Origin: Haloarchaeobius salinus
GTDB lineage: Archaea; Halobacteriota; Halobacteria; Halobacteriales; Natrialbaceae
DNA length: 64,000 nucleotides
Assembly: GCF_024464185.1 (NCBI RefSeq)
Contig: NZ_JANHAU010000007.1
Location: 124,001-188,000, forward strand
Direction: 5' to 3'
This document shows, in pieces, positions 37,196 to 45,745 of the stretch. Both the position numbers and the translations under genes were made by a program. Position 1 is the stretch's first letter; every line of letters starts with the position of its first letter. The notes below the pieces were generated by a model. The model was not told where the DNA came from. It saw only the letters and a program-made list of their open reading frames with translations, and made no database searches.

Positions 37196-37840
37196 ATCAC
37201 GGAACGCGTCGAGATTCGGCTCGAACACGAAGCCCACTACGACTGGGTGGCGTTCGTGCCGCAGCGCGAGAGCGACGCCGGCGCGTTGACGAAGTACTTC
37301 GGGAAAGTCGCCGGCGCCGGCGACTTCAAAATCAGAGGTATCGAAGCCCGACAGCGTTCGACCCCGCCGTTCATCGATAAGGTCCAGCGGGACTGTCTCG
37401 AACAGTTCGGCGCGACTCGGTCGCCTGACGCGGTACGAGATCGTCTTCAGGACGCCGTCACACGTCTCCATGCTGGACCGGTCCCAGTCGAGTACCTCGT
37501 CGAACGGAATCGCGTCTCCAAGCCGCCGGAGGGGTACACGCAGAACACTCAGAACTTGGCGGCCCTGAAACGGGCTCGCGACCAGGACCTCGCCGTACAT
37601 CCCGGACAGGATATCGAGTACGTGGTCGTCGACGACGAGAAGACCTCTCGAGAACGGGTCGCCCTCGCCCACGAGGAGATCGAGACCTACGACGCCTCGT
37701 ACTATGAGACGCAGCTCGTCCGAGCTGTCGAGAGCGTGCTGTCACCACTCTGCTGGGATCGGACTGAACTTCAGCGGGAACTCGCCACGATGGAAAACGC
37801 CACGTTGAGTTCATTCGAGCCCACCAGCGATATGTCGTAG
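37190..37840 (+). pseudogene. DNA polymerase B C-terminal fragment (PolB2-like)
   Basis: About 215 codons. YDWVAFVPQRESDAGALTKYF, RGIEARQRSTPPFI and LAVHPGQDIEYVVVDDEKTS, then YYETQLVRAVESVL, are typical of the thumb and C-terminus of the second B-family DNA polymerase found on haloarchaeal plasmids and proviruses. The polymerase and exonuclease active-site parts are absent and a TnpB scar replaces the 5' part, so it cannot be functional. Two smaller fragments of the same gene occur at 20.4 and 32.7 kb. Confidence 0.8.
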
Positions 37841-37929
37841 CCGACTAACCCATCATCCTACGTTTTCGTTGTGTTTTTCAACTATTTCGTTCCTTAATAT
37901 AACTGATGCGATTGTGCCTATTCTTCCAT

Positions 37930-37955
37930 CAATTGCGGACGTGCCCGGGGGTGGG
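37930..37955 (+). repeat. Origin C box downstream of the second orc
   Basis: AATTGCGGACG followed by a CCCGGGGGTGGG run, matching the three boxes at 40960-41492. It lies about 30 bp past the orc stop codon, on the convergent side. Confidence 0.7.
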
Positions 37956-37983
37956 TAACGAACGGCTGACAATCTGACCGTAG

Positions 37984-39363
37984 CTACCCCAGCGTCTGCT
38001 GTTCGTTCAGCCAGTTCTTTGCAAGTTCGTTGAAGTCAACCGCGTCGAATCGAGAGACAGCCTCGAGCACCTCGATAGCCGTCGATGGCTCGACGCGGAG
38101 TTCGAACGTGTAGGCCTCGCCGCCGACAGAGCCGGAGGCGGATTTCCGTGCGCGAATTATACTCAACATATCGAGTTCGATGAGATGGTCACGCATCCGA
38201 CGCTGAGCTAGACGGTCCGCATCAATGTGGTCTGAAAGGGACCGATAGACATCATAGACATCACGAGTCCGAATCTCGGAATGGCCCGCGAGTTCCAGAA
38301 TCGTCACTGCTGCCAGCGCAAGGTGACCCTGCGTCGTGAGCTGTTCCATCCCCTCGATAATGAGTTCTCGCTCAGCTTCGCCCTGGGCCGTTCGGACGTG
38401 TTGTTCGTTGACACGGGCATCGCCCTCGGATTCGGCGATTGCGGCAGCTTTTCGGAGGTACTTGATTGCTTGGCGGGCGCTCCCTTTGTCCTGTGCAGCG
38501 TACGCAGCACAGAGCGGAATTACCTCGTCGGTCAGGACGTCTGAATCGATACGGAGGAGCGTGCAATCGGTTCGATCAACGTCCTTTTCGTTGAAGGGCT
38601 TGGCAAGTGAGCCGTCGTCGTCATCTAAATCGATATTGATCTCAAGCTCCTCGCCTTTTGGTGTCTCATAGACGAGCGATGTTTGTCGGAACGCCTTGCT
38701 CGCACGGCGGGAGAGGATGTCGCGGAGTTCGTTCGCGTCGTAGGGCGCAAAGAAAATTGAGTCGTCGTAGAGGCTATCCTTCGCTGCAGGGTCGAGATTA
38801 TCACGCCACTGGAGGTCGTTGCTGATGCCGATTATCGACGGATAGACGTCGTCGTTGACGTAGTCCTTGTCGCGTGCTCGAGGGAGGGAGTAGAGGATTT
38901 TGTCGTCCGTTCCGAGATTGTCGATTTCGTCGAGGACGATGATTATGGTCCCTCCGATCTCGTTCATCGCGTCCCAGAGATGGTCGAGTACCTTCTGCAT
39001 CGGATGTCCATTGGGGTTCTCGCCTCCGAGTTCCTCGCAGAGTCCACACGCGAGCGTGTAACTCGAAGAGATTCCCTCACAAGAGAAGAACACCGTTGTC
39101 AGGTCGAGATTCTGAGCGTCAGCAAACGCTTCCAGTTCAGCCAGTTCTGCCTTCGCGGCCGCCGTCTTCCCCTGACCAGCCTTTCCCGAGAGGAACGTGT
39201 TCTCGGCGCCGGCGCCACGGGCGGCAGGCTTCAACGAACGGCGGAGCTTCAAGATTTCGTCCTGTCGCTCCGGCAGCGTCGTCGGCGTGTGACCCTCTTT
39301 CAGGTAGTCCTCGCCGCCGACCGCAAAGATTTCCGAGGTCGTCGAGTACGGGGACGAGTCCAT
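37984..39363 (-). CDS. orc1/cdc6: Orc1/Cdc6 replication initiator, second copy
   Basis: 459 residues from ATG 39363; the open frame runs up to 39465, but TTTATG-like AT sequence about 27 bp before 39363 supports this start. AAA+ motifs: Walker A SGKAGQGKT near residue 58, Walker B VLDEIDNLG near 144. The extended insertion (LEINIDLDDDDGSLAKPFNE near 300) is not in the first orc. A winged helix (RRMRDHLIELDMLSII) closes it. Origin C boxes lie downstream (37930) and beyond the TnpB element (40960-41492). A partial GTCCGGAATT match is at about 39442-39451 upstream of the start. This orc likely serves origin C. Confidence 0.88.
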   Translation of the reverse strand: MDSSPYSTTSEIFAVGGEDYLKEGHTPTTLPERQDEILKLRRSLKPAARGAGAENTFLSGKAGQGKTAAAKAELAELEAFADAQNLDLTTVFFSCEGISSSYTLACGLCEELGGENPNGHPMQKVLDHLWDAMNEIGGTIIIVLDEIDNLGTDDKILYSLPRARDKDYVNDDVYPSIIGISNDLQWRDNLDPAAKDSLYDDSIFFAPYDANELRDILSRRASKAFRQTSLVYETPKGEELEINIDLDDDDGSLAKPFNEKDVDRTDCTLLRIDSDVLTDEVIPLCAAYAAQDKGSARQAIKYLRKAAAIAESEGDARVNEQHVRTAQGEAERELIIEGMEQLTTQGHLALAAVTILELAGHSEIRTRDVYDVYRSLSDHIDADRLAQRRMRDHLIELDMLSIIRARKSASGSVGGEAYTFELRVEPSTAIEVLEAVSRFDAVDFNELAKNWLNEQQTLG

Positions 39364-39532
39364 CGTGCGTACGTCGTGTGGTCTAACCACATAAACCCCC
39401 GTGTCCGTAATGTCCGCCTTGTCCGAATAACCCCCCACCTTGTCCGGAATTATTCTGACCGGCAATCCACCGACGGCATTCCAGCCGGATATTCCAAGCC
39501 CGGTCGTTTATTTTAATAAGAACTCTCCCATA

Positions 39533-40810
39533 ATGTATTATGAGGCCAGTTCGATGCTGGAGACAACCCGCACCTACATCGCACGCATCACGAACCACCC
39601 ACAGGTTCGTGACGATCTCGACCAGTGCGGGTTCTCCGCGTCGAAACTGTGGAACGTCGGCCGCTACTACATCCAACAGCGGTGGGGCGACGACGGTGAG
39701 ATACCTGACGAAGCCGAACTGAAATCGGAGTTGAAAAACCATGAACGCTATAGTGACCTGCATTCTCAGTCAAGTCAGCGAGTTCTCGAAGAGCTTGCTG
39801 AGGCGTTCACTGGTTGGTACAGGTCGGACGACGGTAACAACCCACCGGGCTACCGGAAACGTGGCGACCGACACCCTCGCTCCACCGTCACATGGAAGAA
39901 ACGAGCTATCAAGCACGACGATAAACACGGCCAACTTCGCCTCTCGAAAGGCTTCAACCTGAAAGAAAGTCGGTCAGACTTCATCCTTGCAGAGTACGAA
40001 ACTCGCCCTGACGTAGAAGTCGAGAACATCCAGCAGGTGCGTGCCGTCTGGAACGGCGACGAGTGGGAACTACACATCGTCTGTAAGAAAGAGATTCCAG
40101 TCGAAGACGCACCTGGTGACAAGACGGCGGGTATCGACCTCGGAATCAGCAACTACCTCGCGATCGACTACGAGGACGCCCCCTCGGAGTTGTATCCGGG
40201 GAACGTGCTGAAAGAGGACAAGCACTACTTTACCAGCGAGGAGTACCAGACCGAAGGTGAGAACGGGCCGTCGAAGCGAGCGCGGAAGGCTCGGCAGAAG
40301 CTCTCCCGACGCAAAGACCACTTCCTTCACACCCTCAGCAAGCACATCGTTGAGCGGTGTGTTGAAGACAGCGTGGAGAAGATAGCGATTGGCGACCTCA
40401 GTGACATCCGCGAGGATGAGAACGGTGACTCACGGAACTGGGGTGCGTCGGGGAACAAGAAGTTGCACGGCTGGGAGTTCGACCGATTCGCCCGTCTACT
40501 CGAATACAAGGCCGAGGAACACGGCATCCTCGTTGACCGTGTAGACGAGAAGAACACCTCGAAGACGTGTTCGTATTGCGGGGAGATTCGAGAGGCAAAC
40601 CGCGTGGAGCGCGGTCTGTACGTCTGTTCGTCGTGCGAGACAACCATGAATGCAGATGTGAATGGTGCGGTGAACATCAGGAGAAAGATAACTCAGAGTC
40701 CCCCGACGGGGGATATGAGTAACGGCTGGTTGGCACAGCCCGGAGTCTTCCTGTTCGACCGCGAGAGCGGACGGTTCACACCGAGAGAACAGGGAGACTG
40801 CAAACCCTAA
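39533..40810 (+). CDS. tnpB: TnpB RNA-guided nuclease
   Basis: About 425 residues; ATG 39533 is chosen because of the AT-rich GTTTATTTTAATAAG about 15-30 bp upstream, with ATG 39554 as alternative. The RuvC site looks intact: GIDLG (Asp), IGDLSD after a helix (the Glu position lies in the conserved EKIAIGDL segment) and NADVNGAVNI (Asp). The zinc ribbon CSYCG...CSSC is complete. TnpB cuts DNA next to a transposon-adjacent motif, guided by an RNA from the element's right end. Length is normal for the family, so it may be active. Confidence 0.85.
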   Translation: MYYEASSMLETTRTYIARITNHPQVRDDLDQCGFSASKLWNVGRYYIQQRWGDDGEIPDEAELKSELKNHERYSDLHSQSSQRVLEELAEAFTGWYRSDDGNNPPGYRKRGDRHPRSTVTWKKRAIKHDDKHGQLRLSKGFNLKESRSDFILAEYETRPDVEVENIQQVRAVWNGDEWELHIVCKKEIPVEDAPGDKTAGIDLGISNYLAIDYEDAPSELYPGNVLKEDKHYFTSEEYQTEGENGPSKRARKARQKLSRRKDHFLHTLSKHIVERCVEDSVEKIAIGDLSDIREDENGDSRNWGASGNKKLHGWEFDRFARLLEYKAEEHGILVDRVDEKNTSKTCSYCGEIREANRVERGLYVCSSCETTMNADVNGAVNIRRKITQSPPTGDMSNGWLAQPGVFLFDRESGRFTPREQGDCKP

Positions 40811-40857
40811 TATCCCAACGCTCGGGATTCCTCCGGCTTCAGCCGGAGGAGGATGTC
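40690..40857 (+). ncRNA. Probable TnpB guide RNA (omega/reRNA) region
   Basis: In this family the guide RNA overlaps the end of tnpB and runs through the right end. The terminal hairpin at 40830-40849 and GGAGGATGTCAA end are present; the guide would be the next about 16-20 bases from about 40858. Boundaries are estimates. Confidence 0.5.
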
Positions 40858-40959
40858 AACTGCGTTTCGCTGGCACTATGGTATTGAGAATAGTGGAACT
40901 ACCCACACTTTTGGCTTTGAGAGGATGTCGATCGCTTCAGTTTCACGGTTGGACAGAAA

Positions 40960-41492
40960 CCCACCCGGGCCCCCGGGGTCGTCCGCAATTATTCAGGGAA
41001 CCGTAGGGAGGGGGATAGTTCGGTTATTCCGACTGATTTTTGGAGGGATTGTTAATCTAGTGCGGTTAATACGGGATGCTGCTAATCATATATTATAAAT
41101 TTTTCTATTAGAAGTAGTAAGTAGTAGTTAGAGGAATCAATTCGCTGGTGTAGACCGACGCTATCTTTTATTTATATGTCACAGCCGTTGTGTTGCCTGA
41201 GCTTCGAGACACTTCTTCCGTGGAATTGCGGACGACCCCGGGGGCGGGGGTTAGGTTCGTTTCCTCTTTTTCCCGTAGCTGGACTGAACGTGTTCCATCG
41301 GACCTACGTGGGGACGGCAGGCACGGTGTCGAAGGAGGTGGTTGAACGGTATATCGAGGAGACTGAACATTAGAGCGAGTGTCGGGCTTCACCGCCGCCC
41401 ACGATGGGGTGGGGAACTCGACCTCTCAAGTTACAGATGATCCCCTCTCCTACACTTCGTGGGTGAATTGCGGACGCCCCCGGGGGTGGGGG
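40960..41492. other. Putative replication origin C
   Basis: A reverse box (40960-40990) and two forward boxes (41223-41250, 41465-41492), each with AATTGCGGACG joined to a CCCCGGGGG/GGGG run, flank an AT-rich tract at about 41035-41180. G-rich ends point outward, the same geometry as origin A. The same box lies at 37930-37955 past the second orc gene. I see no convincing gene in 40858-41620. Confidence 0.65.
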
Positions 41493-41622
41493 ACTGTGGA
41501 GTCAAGTTGCTCGATGAGTATCGTCAGCAGTGTCGAAGTGTTAATGTCCGGTATTTTGGATGGGAGGGCTTAGTGAATTTTCAACTCAACCGAGCACAGA
41601 TTTCCTCATATTTCGGACACCC

Positions 41623-41970
41623 CTACTCAAGAACTTGTACACTAACGTCGTCCACCTCAAATAGTAACGTTTCTTCTTTGTTTCCACGATCGTACAACCA
41701 TTTCACCTCAACTGTCCAGCCTGTGGGTGTTCGTCTCGCCTTAACGCTACCTGAGCCCTCAACATGGTCTGGTGGTTCGATCGAATTCTCTTCGGTGAGT
41801 ATCTTGATGAGACGGCCATCATCAACATCAGTAGTGAACCCTTCAGCCCACTCCTCACCAAACTCGACGCGTACTCTCTGCACTCCGGTAATTCCCCATT
41901 CGTCTCCTTGGATGCGATTACTGCTCATAACGGTTGTACGAAAGCTCGGGGTTTGATTCTTTCCCGTCAA
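41623..41970 (-). CDS. Hypothetical protein
   Basis: 115 residues, or 101 if it starts at the ATG at 41928. Acidic and beta-rich (VQRVRVEFGEEWAEGF, GWTVEVKWLYDRG, LLFEVDDVSVQVLE) with no motif I recognise. The amino-acid make-up is haloarchaeal, which favours a real gene. No close neighbour on the same strand. Confidence 0.45.
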   Translation of the reverse strand: MTGKNQTPSFRTTVMSSNRIQGDEWGITGVQRVRVEFGEEWAEGFTTDVDDGRLIKILTEENSIEPPDHVEGSGSVKARRTPTGWTVEVKWLYDRGNKEETLLFEVDDVSVQVLE

Positions 41971-42069
41971 GAAATGTCAGAGCCTATATTTTGGTTAAGT
42001 CGATAATCTTTGTATGGCGGTAAGCAGTCGTTCTTTCATACTCTATGTTGGATATTGAATTGCACCCTA

Positions 42070-42163
42070 CTCCACTATTTCCTGAGCTTTGGTGGTTGAA
42101 AGGGGTAACATACACCACCATTTCCTAAGCTACCGAAGCAATACATCACCATCTCCTAAGCTT
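42070..42163 (+). repeat. Three degenerate origin A boxes
   Basis: CTCCACTATTTCCTGAGCT at 42070, CACCACCATTTCCTAAGCT at 42113 and ATCACCATCTCCTAAGCT at 42145. They are direct repeats about 30-45 bp apart, 7 kb from the other origin A boxes, just past the end of the small gene at 42187. Confidence 0.65.
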
Positions 42164-42186
42164 CCTGTGCGGATCTCGCTCCAACA

Positions 42187-42510
42187 CTACTTGTCTGGAT
42201 TGACCGGGCCCTTGTACTGAGAACGAATCTTCTCTCCCTCCCGCCATTGCCAGTAGTAGTAGCGGTTGTCGTTAATCTCCTTGATCGTGACCGTCGCTTT
42301 GGCCGGGACGTCGTCCGGGAGATTGTCTGGTCGCTCTTCGACCTCTTCTTGATCTGCCGACTCCTCGAGACGCGCCTCTCGTTCCTTGTGCTCGGCGAGC
42401 GCTTCAGCGTACGTAGCAATATCTCGGAGCTGCTCCGGGTCCGACTCGTTGAGCGTGTTGATGATCTCCGTCGGGAGGTTCGCCGGTGGGGTCGGGGATT
42501 CGTAGGACAT
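42187..42510 (-). CDS. Small conserved plasmid protein, DUF6788-like C-terminus
   Basis: 107 residues from ATG 42510 (an upstream ATG at 42537 lies inside the palindrome). The N-terminal half is a charged helix (EQLRDIATYAEALAEHKERE); the C-terminal half reads VTIKEINDNRYYYWQWREG and EKIRSQYKGPV, as in small DUF6788-type proteins, but lacks the CGKxNC part seen in the relic at 36.7 kb. The palindrome at 42525-42565 lies 15 bp before the start and may control it. Divergent from the regulator at 42649. Confidence 0.65.
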   Translation of the reverse strand: MSYESPTPPANLPTEIINTLNESDPEQLRDIATYAEALAEHKEREARLEESADQEEVEERPDNLPDDVPAKATVTIKEINDNRYYYWQWREGEKIRSQYKGPVNPDK

Positions 42511-42524
42511 CGGGTGCTCTCGTG

Positions 42525-42565
42525 TTAACCAACACAACCGGCGAATCCATAGTTTTGTTGGTTAA
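42525..42565. promoter_or_regulatory. TTAACCAACA palindrome, copy 2
   Basis: Arms TTAACCAACACAAC and GTTTTGTTGGTTAA (13 of 14 paired) with a 13-bp spacer, between the divergent starts at 42510 and 42649. Related to 21617-21645 and 46861-46912. Its position suits an operator. Confidence 0.7.
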
Positions 42566-42617
42566 GACGGTGGGGACGGCTCTCGTGCCTGCTGACTGTA
42601 ACACTACTCGAAACTTC

Positions 42618-42625
42618 TTTATATA
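42618..42625 (+). promoter_or_regulatory. TATA box of the two-winged-helix regulator gene
   Basis: TTTATATA lies 24-31 bp before the GTG at 42649, which decides that start as leaderless. Confidence 0.6.
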
Positions 42626-42648
42626 CAAGTTTCGTACTATGTTACAAC

Positions 42649-43572
42649 GTGCTCCGGCGCATCGAACTCGAGGTCCTCGCCACGGTCTACCCCGGCGACA
42701 CGATCTCCGAGCTCGCGACGAAGCTCGACCACAGCGAGAGCTACCTCTCTCGTGCCGTCGCCGACCTCGTCGAGAAGGGGCTCGTCTACACGGAACGCGA
42801 CGGCCGTCGAAAACGCATCGTCCCGTCGGATGCTCGCGCCGTCGAGCTCTATCAGGACCTCGTCCGCCAGCACTCCCACATCGAGTTCCCTGAACTGCTG
42901 ACCGGGAAAGCACTCGAGGTGCTGTACTACCTCGACCAGCCGCGAACCGTCTCCGAGATCGCCGACCGGAGCGACAATTACCGCAACACGGTCAACCGCG
43001 TCCTCAAGCGGTTTCGCGACCGTGGGCTCGTCGGGACGGCCGACGGCCGCTATGACTTCAACGCGGACTTCGACAGCCTCCACGAGTTCGCCCGTGAACT
43101 CGCACACCATCTACATCGTCAACGCCTCGAATCGGTCGCCCCGAAGGGCACGATTCTCTGGGAGGACTACGACGAATTCCTCGCCCAGGCTGAGACGGAG
43201 ATCGAGGCAGAGGGGTTCCACGAAACCGGACTCGCTCGATTCGCGGCCTTCGACCTCCAGTTCCTGCTCACCGGCCACCGCTACTACGTCTACTCCGAGA
43301 ATCTCGACGCAGTCTCGCCGGCGGAGCTCTGCTGTCACACGCTGCTGATCGACGACGGCAGCCGCCACCGCTCGTACTGTCTCCTCCTGCTCAGCCACGT
43401 CGACGTCGACGAGGCGGCCCTCCGAGAGCAGGCGGCGAAGTATGGCCTCGAAGAGGAAATCGACGTCTTGCTGCGCTACCTCGAGACGCACGGCGAGGTC
43501 GACGACAACCGTCTCGTGGAGTGGGACGAGTTCCAGGAGCTGGCGGCTGACTACGAGGTGCGACTATCCTGA
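42649..43572 (+). CDS. Transcription regulator with two winged-helix domains
   Basis: 307 residues with a GTG start at 42649 set by the TATA box at 42618. Two MarR-like winged helices follow each other: residues about 1-60 (ISELATKLDHSESYLSRAVADLVEKGLV) and about 80-140 (TVSEIADRSDNYRNTVNRVLKRFRDRGLV). The last about 160 residues form an acidic domain of unknown fold with several Cys and His (ELCCHTLLIDDGSRHR). Such proteins are common on haloarchaeal plasmids. It may act on the palindrome just upstream. The vapBC pair follows convergently. Confidence 0.8.
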   Translation: MLRRIELEVLATVYPGDTISELATKLDHSESYLSRAVADLVEKGLVYTERDGRRKRIVPSDARAVELYQDLVRQHSHIEFPELLTGKALEVLYYLDQPRTVSEIADRSDNYRNTVNRVLKRFRDRGLVGTADGRYDFNADFDSLHEFARELAHHLHRQRLESVAPKGTILWEDYDEFLAQAETEIEAEGFHETGLARFAAFDLQFLLTGHRYYVYSENLDAVSPAELCCHTLLIDDGSRHRSYCLLLLSHVDVDEAALREQAAKYGLEEEIDVLLRYLETHGEVDDNRLVEWDEFQELAADYEVRLS

Positions 43573-43609
43573 GACCAAACATCGTCAGCAGCCGTGCCGT
43601 CTGCCAGCG

Positions 43610-44044
43610 TCAATTCGGATCGTAGGGATTCGTTGCTGTTTCGAGTCGATAGACATCCTCGACAGCGTCAAAATCGTCGTCGAGCGCATACAGGTAGCCG
43701 AGCCCCTCGGTTTGCATATACGCGACAATGCAGGCGTCGACGAAGGAGAGCGGTTCGTGTTGGCGAAAGAGGGCCTTCCCTGTCGCGAGGGCGTCGGTGG
43801 TGAGTGAGTTGATGTGGAAGCGGGCGTTTTCTTCGATGCGATCGAGAAGATCGACAGCTGCGTCGTGGCCGGCGTGGGTCGTGAGGCCGTTGAGCGTTTC
43901 CGCGAGGACGTAATCCAAGACGACTGCCTCCGGGAGCGTTCCATTGTCGATGCCCTGCAGCACGGGAAGCGCGGCATCGTGTGAACTATCTCGTCGGTAT
44001 GCGGCAGCAAAGAGGACTGTCGTATCGATGAGTGCACGGGGCAT
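43610..44044 (-). CDS. vapC: VapC-type PIN-domain toxin
   Basis: 144 residues. PIN-domain acidic residues are present: LIDTTVL at the start, LAETLNGL near residue 48, SFVDACIVAYM near 100 and YALDDDFD near 120. VapC toxins are magnesium-dependent RNases that cut tRNA or rRNA. It follows the antitoxin gene directly, with no gap. The pair probably stabilises the replicon. Confidence 0.88.
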   Translation of the reverse strand: MPRALIDTTVLFAAAYRRDSSHDAALPVLQGIDNGTLPEAVVLDYVLAETLNGLTTHAGHDAAVDLLDRIEENARFHINSLTTDALATGKALFRQHEPLSFVDACIVAYMQTEGLGYLYALDDDFDAVEDVYRLETATNPYDPN

Positions 44045-44296
44045 TTACTCGACGTCGACGCCCCAGGCGTCGTGTTCGCTCATTACGTCGGTCGGTTCCT
44101 CACCAGCGTAGCCGTCGAAGTCGGCGAACGTGCCTGTTTGCTGTTGGATGACGTGGACCCGAATGCTCCCGTCGTCTTCGAGCTGCCAGCGGAGTTGATC
44201 ACCATCGTCAATATTGAGTTCACGCCGAATCCGGGCGGGGATGTTTGCCTGGTTTCCAGACACCTTGCTTTCGGCGTCGATTCTATCGCTGCTCAT
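44045..44296 (-). CDS. vapB: VapB-type AbrB/SpoVT antitoxin
   Basis: 83 residues from ATG 44296. N-terminal AbrB swapped-hairpin domain (KVSGNQANIPARIRRELNIDDGDQLRW) followed by an acidic tail that should bind the toxin. The frame runs further upstream but the AbrB domain and GGGAGGT before the ATG favour this start. Its stop codon is immediately followed by the vapC start. Such antitoxins bind their own promoter. Confidence 0.85.
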   Translation of the reverse strand: MSSDRIDAESKVSGNQANIPARIRRELNIDDGDQLRWQLEDDGSIRVHVIQQQTGTFADFDGYAGEEPTDVMSEHDAWGVDVE

Positions 44297-44327
44297 ACCT
44301 CCCGGTATGTGACCGGCCGTGAAAAGC

Positions 44328-44452
44328 CTAGTGTGCCGCCACACTACCCAGTACCAGAAGAGTGATTCCGACGAAGAGGATAGTGATCTCCCCCGAGTTC
44401 GTTGGAAGCCAGTCGTCTGATAGAGGTGCGAGCGCATAGTACCGTCTTCAGG
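44328..44452 (-). pseudogene. C-terminal fragment of a membrane protein
   Basis: The minus strand reads YALAPLSDDWLPTNSGEITI and LFVGITLLVLGSVAAH-stop, one transmembrane helix at a C-terminus. The 5' part is cut by a transposon scar near 44450. Parent family not recognised. Confidence 0.35.
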
Positions 44453-44599
44453 CGGAGGTTGAGCGACACTCGGCCGCCGACCTTCCATCGGAATCTCTCT
44501 GCTGTGGCCCAACGTAACACGGAATGCGACGGATTCGGTGAGATGCCGTCCCCAAACCACGAGGGGTGGCGAACCAGCGGTGGTTCGCACGGCGATGAC

Positions 44600-44775
44600 A
44601 CGGAATCCGGCGGGGCCTCATTGGCCGGGCCACAGCCCTACGAGGGAGATAAACGAGAGTTCCCCCGGTGTGTCGCCGGTTCCCTCCGAGTGCGGGTTGG
44701 AACCGAAAGGCGACGACCGCCCGAATCCGATGGTCGGATTCCACGTCCTTCAGGGCGTGGAGGAGGTCAATGGGA
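44600..44775 (+). mobile_element. IS200/IS605-type right-end relic with hairpins
   Basis: GAATCCGA-TGG-TCGGATTC (44723-44741) is followed by CCACGTCCTTCAGGGCGTGG and AGGAGGTCAA, the right-end layout of IS1341-type elements. The upstream 44470-44700 stretch looks like decayed coding DNA, but I could not assign it. Confidence 0.5.
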
Positions 44776-44870
44776 ACGCGGCCCTGTTTGAATTTGTATT
44801 CGACGCGACGCCGATGCTTAGAGCCGCCTTGGGGTGAGTGCTGCTGCCAGTCAGGAGAGTTGACACCCTC
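44770..44870 (-). pseudogene. Decayed SWIM zinc-finger gene fragment
   Basis: The minus strand reads SPDWQQHSPQGGSKHRRRVE and YKFKQGRVP, which aligns with CPDWQQRSPEGSCKHLRRVD and REIKRGRVP of the gene at 46914. The zinc cysteines are lost here. Confidence 0.6.
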
Positions 44871-45053
44871 CCCGTCCTGAACAGTAGACGCTGAATCAAA
44901 TCGAGGCCGGTGGAGGATCATTTCCTTCAACAGCTCAGTTGGGGCGAATCCGAAACGGAGACCGAGGGACCGCCGCCGACCGGCGGCGGTCCCGAGCGTT
45001 GCCACTCAGTTGGGGCGTTCTGACCGGCCGTCCCGGTTGGTGTGACTCAGCCG

Positions 45054-45735
45054 CTAGTCGTAGTCTGTCGAGAGGACGAACGTCCGGAAGATTCGCGTTG
45101 AGAGTGGCGGTTTCGTCGGGATCGTTCCACCCGAGAGGAGGACGTTCGCCAACACCCACAGGTTGTACAGTGAGACCGCAAACAGAAAGTAGAACAATCG
45201 TACCGAGAACGTCGGCGACGACGTTCTCGGCAGGAAGTCGCCGATCTGGCGATACGATGTCTCGATACCCCAGCGGCGGCGGAACGCCGCCGCGTACGCT
45301 CTTGCTGTCTCACTTTCTACGTCAAGGTTCGTGACGAACCAGATGTGTTCATCCTCGCTCGTTCGATGAGGTACGGCGAAGACGGTGACGTCAACCGACG
45401 CTGTTGGCTGGCGCTTACGCTGCATCCGATAGGCATCGACGACCGTCTCAGCGCCGGCGCTGAGACGGGCTTTCATCCCCGTACTCGGTCGGGCACGCAC
45501 GATGAAGTCGACCTCTAGCTGTTCCAACTCCGCCACGACGTGAACCTGGTAGAAGCCCCGGTCGAGATAGACGTTCTTCTCTCGTGTAGGTTCCACACGG
45601 CTTCCTGTCGAAATCGAGCGCCGGATACACCAACGTTGAGGCCGCCCGACAGACCTGTTTTGCTTCGGCTGTCTCGACCATTCCTGAGACTACGAACCGC
45701 AGCCTCAGTTAGGTTCGGCAACTACTGTTCACGGC
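45054..45735 (-). mobile_element. Truncated IS4-type (ISH) transposase
   Basis: An intact C-terminal frame (45054-45596) reads KNVYLDRGFYQVHVVAELEQ, FIVRARPSTGMKARL and RRRWGIETSYRQIGDFLPRT, the end of a DDE transposase with the Y-R-E-like region of IS4-type elements. N-terminal pieces in other frames reach about 45720. Frameshifted and truncated, so inactive. A GGGGAGGATGTCA sequence at 45739-45751 marks another IS605-type scar at its edge. Confidence 0.65.
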
Positions 45736-45745
45736 GGGGAGGATG

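Larger units (their letters stand above)
39500..40857 (+). mobile_element. IS200/IS605-type (IS1341-like) TnpB element without TnpA
   Basis: A tnpB gene ends at 40810 and is followed by CCTCCGGCTTCAGCCGGAGG (hairpin, 40830-40849) and GATGTCAA, the usual right end. The left end is not clear; it lies somewhere before 39533. No TnpA gene is present, so movement would need one in trans. The element sits between the second orc and its putative origin boxes. Confidence 0.7.

Noticed and set aside
37028-37672. 214-residue minus-strand protein
   Set aside because: Only about 40 codons (a TnpB fragment) look real; the rest is antisense to the polymerase fragment.
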